Below, piece by piece: positions 60,314 to 64,000 of a stretch of DNA of 64,000 nt. Each line of letters opens with the position of its first letter. Position 1 is the first letter of the stretch. The position numbers and the translations under genes are program-made. The stretch is from Acidobacteriaceae bacterium (GTDB taxonomy: Bacteria; Acidobacteriota; Terriglobia; Terriglobales; Acidobacteriaceae): assembly GCA_003151335.1 (NCBI GenBank), contig PLXE01000083.1:1-64000 (forward strand), in the 5' to 3' direction. Below the pieces are notes generated by a model. That model did no database searches. It was given only the letters and a program-made list of their open reading frames with translations, and was not told the origin of the DNA.

Positions 60314-61387
60314 ATGCTGTGCTGTCTCCTAAAACGCCTTCTCGCTGCCGCTGTTTTGTCGGTCGTGCTGGGAAGTGTTGCATTCGCATCCGGCGGCAAC
60401 GACTTCCTGCCGCAGTCCTTCGCCGGCTGGACCAAGTCCGGCCCGGTGCAGTCAACCGTCGATCCGGCGAATGCCGATGCCGCTTATCCCGCGGTCCTGA
60501 AAGAGTACGGCTTCGCCGGCGCCGAGACGGCAACCTACACCCGCGCCGATGGACGAAAGCTGACCGTGAAGGCGGCAAGATTCAACGACGCTTCCGGAGC
60601 TTATGGCGCCTTCACCTTCTATCGCCAGCCGTCGATGGGGACGGAACGGATCGGCACCAAGGCCGCGTCGGCCAACCAGCGCATTCTGTTCTTCCGCGAT
60701 AACGTTCTGGTCGATGCCAAGTTCGATCGCCTGACCGAAATGTCCGCCGCTGAATTGCGGGAGCTCGCGGGGATGCTGCCCGCCGCCAAGGCTTCAGCCG
60801 AAAACTTGCCGAGTCTTCCCGGGTACTTGCCGAAGGGCCATGCTGTGGAAAACTCGGCCAAATATATCCTCGGCCCGCAGGCGTTGGTGGCACAGAAGGG
60901 GCCACTCACTCCCGAGCAGGTCGACTTCAGTCATGATCCCGAAATTCTGATGCAGGACTATTCGTCCGCGAGCGGGCCTCTCACGCTGACGTTGATTCAA
61001 TATCCGACGCCGCAGATCGCCGGTGAACGCCTGCGAGCTTTGCAAAGCGCTGAACAGTCGTCTCCGAACGCTCTGCTGGTAAGGCGCAGCGGGCCGCTGG
61101 TCGATGTCGTTACCGGCGCCGTCGGGAGCAGCGACGCACGTGCGCTTCTCAACTCCGTAAACTACGAAGCCGAGGTCACGTGGAACGAAGCCACCTCGAT
61201 GAGCAAGCGCGACAACATCGGCAATCTGATCGTCGGAGTGTTTGCGCTGACTGGGATCGTTCTGCTGATCTCTCTCATCTTTGGGATTTTTTTTGGAGGC
61301 ATTCGCATCTTGATGAAGCGTCTTTTCCCCGATCGCGTCTTCGACCGCCCCGAGGATGTGGACATCATTCAATTGCATCTGCAATGA
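60314..61387 (+). CDS. DUF6599-type exported membrane protein
   Basis: 357 aa with signal peptide CCLLKRLLAAAVLSVVLGSV AFA. The main domain has DFLPQSFAGWTKSGPVQSTV, YGFAGAETATYTRADGRKLT VKAARFNDASGAYGAFTFYR, FRDNVLVDAKFDRLTEMSAA ELREL, LPSLPGYLPKGHAVENSAKY ILGP and LIQYPTPQIAGERLRAL, the pattern of DUF6599. A membrane helix near the C-terminus (NLIVGVFALTGIVLLISLIF GIFFGG) is followed by a conserved RPEDVDIIQLHL end. Function is unknown. Starts 78 bp after the amidase stop and is probably co-transcribed. Confidence 0.75.
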   Translation: MLCCLLKRLLAAAVLSVVLGSVAFASGGNDFLPQSFAGWTKSGPVQSTVDPANADAAYPAVLKEYGFAGAETATYTRADGRKLTVKAARFNDASGAYGAFTFYRQPSMGTERIGTKAASANQRILFFRDNVLVDAKFDRLTEMSAAELRELAGMLPAAKASAENLPSLPGYLPKGHAVENSAKYILGPQALVAQKGPLTPEQVDFSHDPEILMQDYSSASGPLTLTLIQYPTPQIAGERLRALQSAEQSSPNALLVRRSGPLVDVVTGAVGSSDARALLNSVNYEAEVTWNEATSMSKRDNIGNLIVGVFALTGIVLLISLIFGIFFGGIRILMKRLFPDRVFDRPEDVDIIQLHLQ

Positions 61388-61529
61388 CAAGCTATCTCAT
61401 GTAAAGTACTGAAAATAATACACTTATCTTCATATTACGCGAACTCGGCGGTTTTCGGTCAATTTCCTGCAAATACCTTAATACTTTGTAAGTAGTTGAA
61501 AATACAGCAATTTAAGTCCTAGAAATTAC

Positions 61530-61646
61530 TTGACACGGGGTTTTCCGTGACCCTAGTATTTGTGCAGAAAGTTTTGACGGTTTAGCCTCCGTTGGAACTA
61601 TTCTCCCTTGAAGAGAAGGCCGCCCCGTTGCCGGGTGGCCTTTTCG
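61530..61646 (+). ncRNA. candidate small RNA with its own promoter and terminator
   Basis: TTGACA (61530-61535), an 18-bp spacer and TAGTAT (61554-61559) form a good sigma-70 promoter. A start near 61566 would give an RNA of about 80 nt with three hairpins: ACGG...CCGT (61577-61593), TTCTC...GAGAA and a GC-rich AAGGCC...GGCCTT stem (61616-61642) running into TTTTCG, a Rho-independent terminator. No coding frame fits. It stands alone between the DUF6599 and ABC-transporter genes, after about 140 bp of AT-rich DNA. Confidence 0.45.
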
Positions 61647-62125
61647 TTTGCGCCAAATCGCTCAGCGCTCGAAGTCGAACTCGCGATGTCGAGAAATATT
61701 CTGCGCGAAAAAGTTTTTCGATCCAGCTCTCTCAGCCAGCCACTGCAATCGCATTTTCCTTCAATACGATGTCTATCAGCGCGCAATATTGCTCCAGTTG
61801 CGATGCATTTTACTTTCGGTGAGGAATCCGATATGGCGATCAGGACCGTGTCGCAACCTCTGCCGTCCCTACGGGACTCGAAATTATTTTCCGCTATACC
61901 CAGCGCTTCCGCGCTGGGCTAAGTTCTTTCGCCCCTGCGGGGCTGGTTCTCGCCCGCTTCATTCCACTGCGGCGAATCGGCATCACGTCGCAACCCAGAA
62001 GCTGAAGGCCCCCTCTACTCGTACAGGCCGGATAGAACAACTCTTGGAACGGGAGCAGTCCATTCGTCTCCGCCAGTTCCGAACCCAATCACCCCGCTCG
62101 CGAATCCAAGTCTTTGACCCTTATC
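61647..62125. other. intergenic region with short hairpin repeats
   Basis: No gene is supported. At about 61864-61965 three neighbouring perfect hairpins occur: GTCCCTACGGGAC, CCCAGCGCTTCCGCGCTGGG and GCCCCTGCGGGGC, preceded by a TCGCAACCTCTGCC block. This looks like another family of intergenic palindromic repeats, distinct from the one at 31.2/51.9 kb. Confidence 0.5.
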
Positions 62126-64000
62126 ATGCATTTCATGCATTCCACATCGGCGAAGCCGCTAAAGAAAACTGAGATCTTCAAGGTGCTGCCCGAAGTCTGG
62201 CAACTGATTCGGCCGCGCCGCGCCCTGCTCGCGCTGGGTCTGGGATTGATGATCATCAACCGCGTCTCCGGGCTGGTCCTGCCGGCTTCCACCAAGTACC
62301 TGGTGGACGACATCATCGGCAAGCGGCATTTCAAGCTGCTCTATCCGCTGGTGGGAGTGGTCCTGGCGGCAACGCTCATTCAAGGCCTCACGTCGTTTGC
62401 GCTCACCCAGACACTGTCTAAGGCGGCGCAGAGGCTGATCGCCGAGTTGCGCCGTCGCGTGCAAGAGCACGTCGGGCGACTGTCCATTTCTTATTACGAA
62501 GCCAACAAGACCGGCACGCTGGTTTCGCGCATCATGAGCGACGTCGAGGGCGTGCGCAACCTCATTGGCACCGGTCTGGTGGACTTCGCCGGCGGGCTGC
62601 TCACCGCCGTCATTGCCTTTGCCGTTCTGATCCGCATCAGCCCGGTCATGACCGCCATCGCCTTCGGCTTTCTCGGTATCTTCGGATTCGGTCTGCGCAA
62701 GGCCTTCCGGACCATCCGCCCTATCTTCCGGGAGCGCGCCAAGATCAACGCTGAAGTCACCGGTCGTCTGACGGAATCGCTGGGAGGAGTGCGGGTGGTC
62801 AAGGGGTACCACGCCGAGCAGCGCGAGCACGAGGTGTTCAGCTCGGGGGTCGAGCGCCTGCTGCAAAATGTCTTTCGCACGCTGACCGCAACCTCGGTCA
62901 TGAGCCTGTCGTCTTCCACGCTCATGGGCGTCATCGGGGCGATCGTCATGTTCATGGGAACGCGCCAGATCCTGGCAGGGAAGTTGACGCTGGGCGGATT
63001 CTTCACCTACACCATGTTCCTCGGATATCTGGCCGCGCCATTGTTTCAGGTGGTCGGCATCGGCACCCAGATCACGGAAGCGCTGGCCGGTTTGGAACGC
63101 ACCCGCGAAGTTCTCGACGAGGTCCCCGAAAACGAAGAACCCAAGCGGACGGTCACGCTGCCCGAGATGCGCGGCGAGGTCACCTTCCAGGATGTCACCT
63201 TCGCCTACGAGCAGAAGAAGACCGTCCTGCACGACATCTCGTTTCGCGCCCGGCCGGGTACGGTGACGGCGCTGGTCGGGTCCTCGGGATCGGGCAAGTC
63301 CACCATCATCGGCTTGGTTGCCGCCTTCCATACTCCCAACCAGGGCAAAGTTCTGGTGGATTCGGTCGATCTCTCCACCGTCCGGCTGGAGTCGTACCGC
63401 ACTCAACTAGGCATGGTCTTGCAGGATTCGTTTCTGTTCGACGGAAGCATTCGCGAGAATGTGGCCTTTTCCAAGCCCCATGCGACGGAACAGGAGATCC
63501 TCCGGGCTTGCGCCATTGCCCGCGTGGACGAGTTTGCCGAGAAATATGAGCTGAAGTACGACACCATCATCGGCGAGCGGGGAGTGAAGCTGTCTGGCGG
63601 ACAGCGCCAGCGGGTCTCCATCGCGCGCGCCATCCTGGCGGATCCGCGCATTCTGATTCTCGATGAAGCCACCTCCAGTCTCGACTCCGAGTCGGAAGCC
63701 CTGATCCAGGAGGGACTCTCCTATCTGATGCAAGGGCGTACCACGTTTGTCATCGCCCATCGGCTCTCCACCATTCGCCGGGCGGACCAGATCCTGGTGG
63801 TCGAGGAAGGACGGATCGTCGAGCACGGCAACCACCAATCGCTTTACCAGTTCGGTGGCCGCTACTACGAGCTGTACACCAAGCAGCATGGCATCGAGCA
63901 GAACCTCTTCCTGGCCCCCGGGGAAGGGGACACGACCGAAGAGTCCCCCGCGGTGCTGCCGGACGGAGCGCCCGCCGATCCCGATCCGACGACGCTGCTG
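62126..64000 (+). CDS. ABC exporter, fused membrane and ATPase domains (3' end beyond window)
   Basis: 625 codons to the window edge with no stop; ATG 62126 or 62135. Six membrane helices form the type I exporter domain (LALGLGLMIINRVSGLVLPA, LLYPLVGVVLAATLIQGLTS FAL, GTGLVDFAGGLLTAVIAFAV L, VMTAIAFGFLGIFGFGL and two later). The ATPase has Walker A VGSSGSGKST, Q-loop LGMVLQDSFLFDGSIRENV, signature KLSGGQRQR, Walker B ILILDEATS and switch His VIAHRLS. A soluble Glu/Pro/Asp-rich tail follows (PGEGDTTEESPAVLPDGAPA DPDP). Homologues are multidrug or lipid (MsbA-like) exporters working as dimers. Substrate is not deducible. Confidence 0.92.
   Translation, partial: MHFMHSTSAKPLKKTEIFKVLPEVWQLIRPRRALLALGLGLMIINRVSGLVLPASTKYLVDDIIGKRHFKLLYPLVGVVLAATLIQGLTSFALTQTLSKAAQRLIAELRRRVQEHVGRLSISYYEANKTGTLVSRIMSDVEGVRNLIGTGLVDFAGGLLTAVIAFAVLIRISPVMTAIAFGFLGIFGFGLRKAFRTIRPIFRERAKINAEVTGRLTESLGGVRVVKGYHAEQREHEVFSSGVERLLQNVFRTLTATSVMSLSSSTLMGVIGAIVMFMGTRQILAGKLTLGGFFTYTMFLGYLAAPLFQVVGIGTQITEALAGLERTREVLDEVPENEEPKRTVTLPEMRGEVTFQDVTFAYEQKKTVLHDISFRARPGTVTALVGSSGSGKSTIIGLVAAFHTPNQGKVLVDSVDLSTVRLESYRTQLGMVLQDSFLFDGSIRENVAFSKPHATEQEILRACAIARVDEFAEKYELKYDTIIGERGVKLSGGQRQRVSIARAILADPRILILDEATSSLDSESEALIQEGLSYLMQGRTTFVIAHRLSTIRRADQILVVEEGRIVEHGNHQSLYQFGGRYYELYTKQHGIEQNLFLAPGEGDTTEESPAVLPDGAPADPDPTTLL

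Noticed and set aside
62159-63406. Long minus-strand open frame opposite the ABC transporter
   Set aside because: The plus strand encodes a clear ABC exporter with all ATPase motifs; the reverse frame is a shadow.

Overview
The window reads as a chromosomal segment of an Acidobacteriota bacterium (a Terriglobia-like soil lineage). The basis is indirect: eukaryotic-type Ser/Thr kinases with zinc ribbons or C-terminal propellers, GloVer-repeat and Ig-like exported proteins, FecR and CHASE2-cyclase genes, many short palindromic intergenic repeats, and high GC. No rRNA or intact tRNA is present, so the placement is an inference.

It falls into two halves. From 1 to about 25.5 kb the DNA is mosaic and decaying. 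It holds a modA fragment cut off at base 166, a kinase that has lost its C-terminal half at an 11-bp tandem repeat, an IS66 end, an IS3-family remnant, a frameshifted short-chain dehydrogenase, four copies of the 3' end of one GloVer-type exoprotein gene (plus a GloVer piece in the opposite orientation), and an Ig-like exoprotein frameshifted at a run of eight G/C. Intact genes lie among these: a STAS plus pentapeptide-repeat pair, DUF4386, a beta-barrel protein, a FecR plus CHASE2-cyclase pair, a full-length kinase-propeller protein, a serine recombinase and a 55-aa gene. The half ends at 25483-25527 in the 3' half of a tRNA-Arg-like gene, which looks like an attachment-site scar.

From 25.8 kb on the genes are compact and core-like: an XRE regulator, NfeD, flotillin and PspA membrane-stress cassette; a cNMP-binding/DUF1003 protein; a DUF59 (SufT/MIP18-like) protein; a frameshifted TPR/DUF3857 protein; a quinone oxidoreductase; a PBP-like transpeptidase overlapping a SpoIID-metallopeptidase fusion; a Phd/PIN toxin-antitoxin pair; a DUF1175, alpha-2-macroglobulin and membrane-protein operon; a PLP enzyme; ilvE; scoAB; an aromatic block (trpC-trpF-trpB-trpA, chorismate mutase, DAHP synthase, tyrA); an AMIN/amidase_3 cell-wall hydrolase; a DUF6599 protein; and an ABC exporter that runs off the end.

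The most unusual item is at 6380-6910. This is a peroxiredoxin-like (AhpC/TSA_2, PRXL2/SelU-type) gene that is intact except for one in-frame TGA, exactly where the first Cys of the CxxC redox motif belongs. A hairpin starts six bases after it. It is either a selenoprotein of this family or a nonsense mutation at the worst possible codon. Other items to check are a candidate small RNA at 61530-61646, a MITE-like multi-hairpin element in two copies (31.2 and 51.9 kb), and a dispersed intergenic motif confined to the mosaic half.
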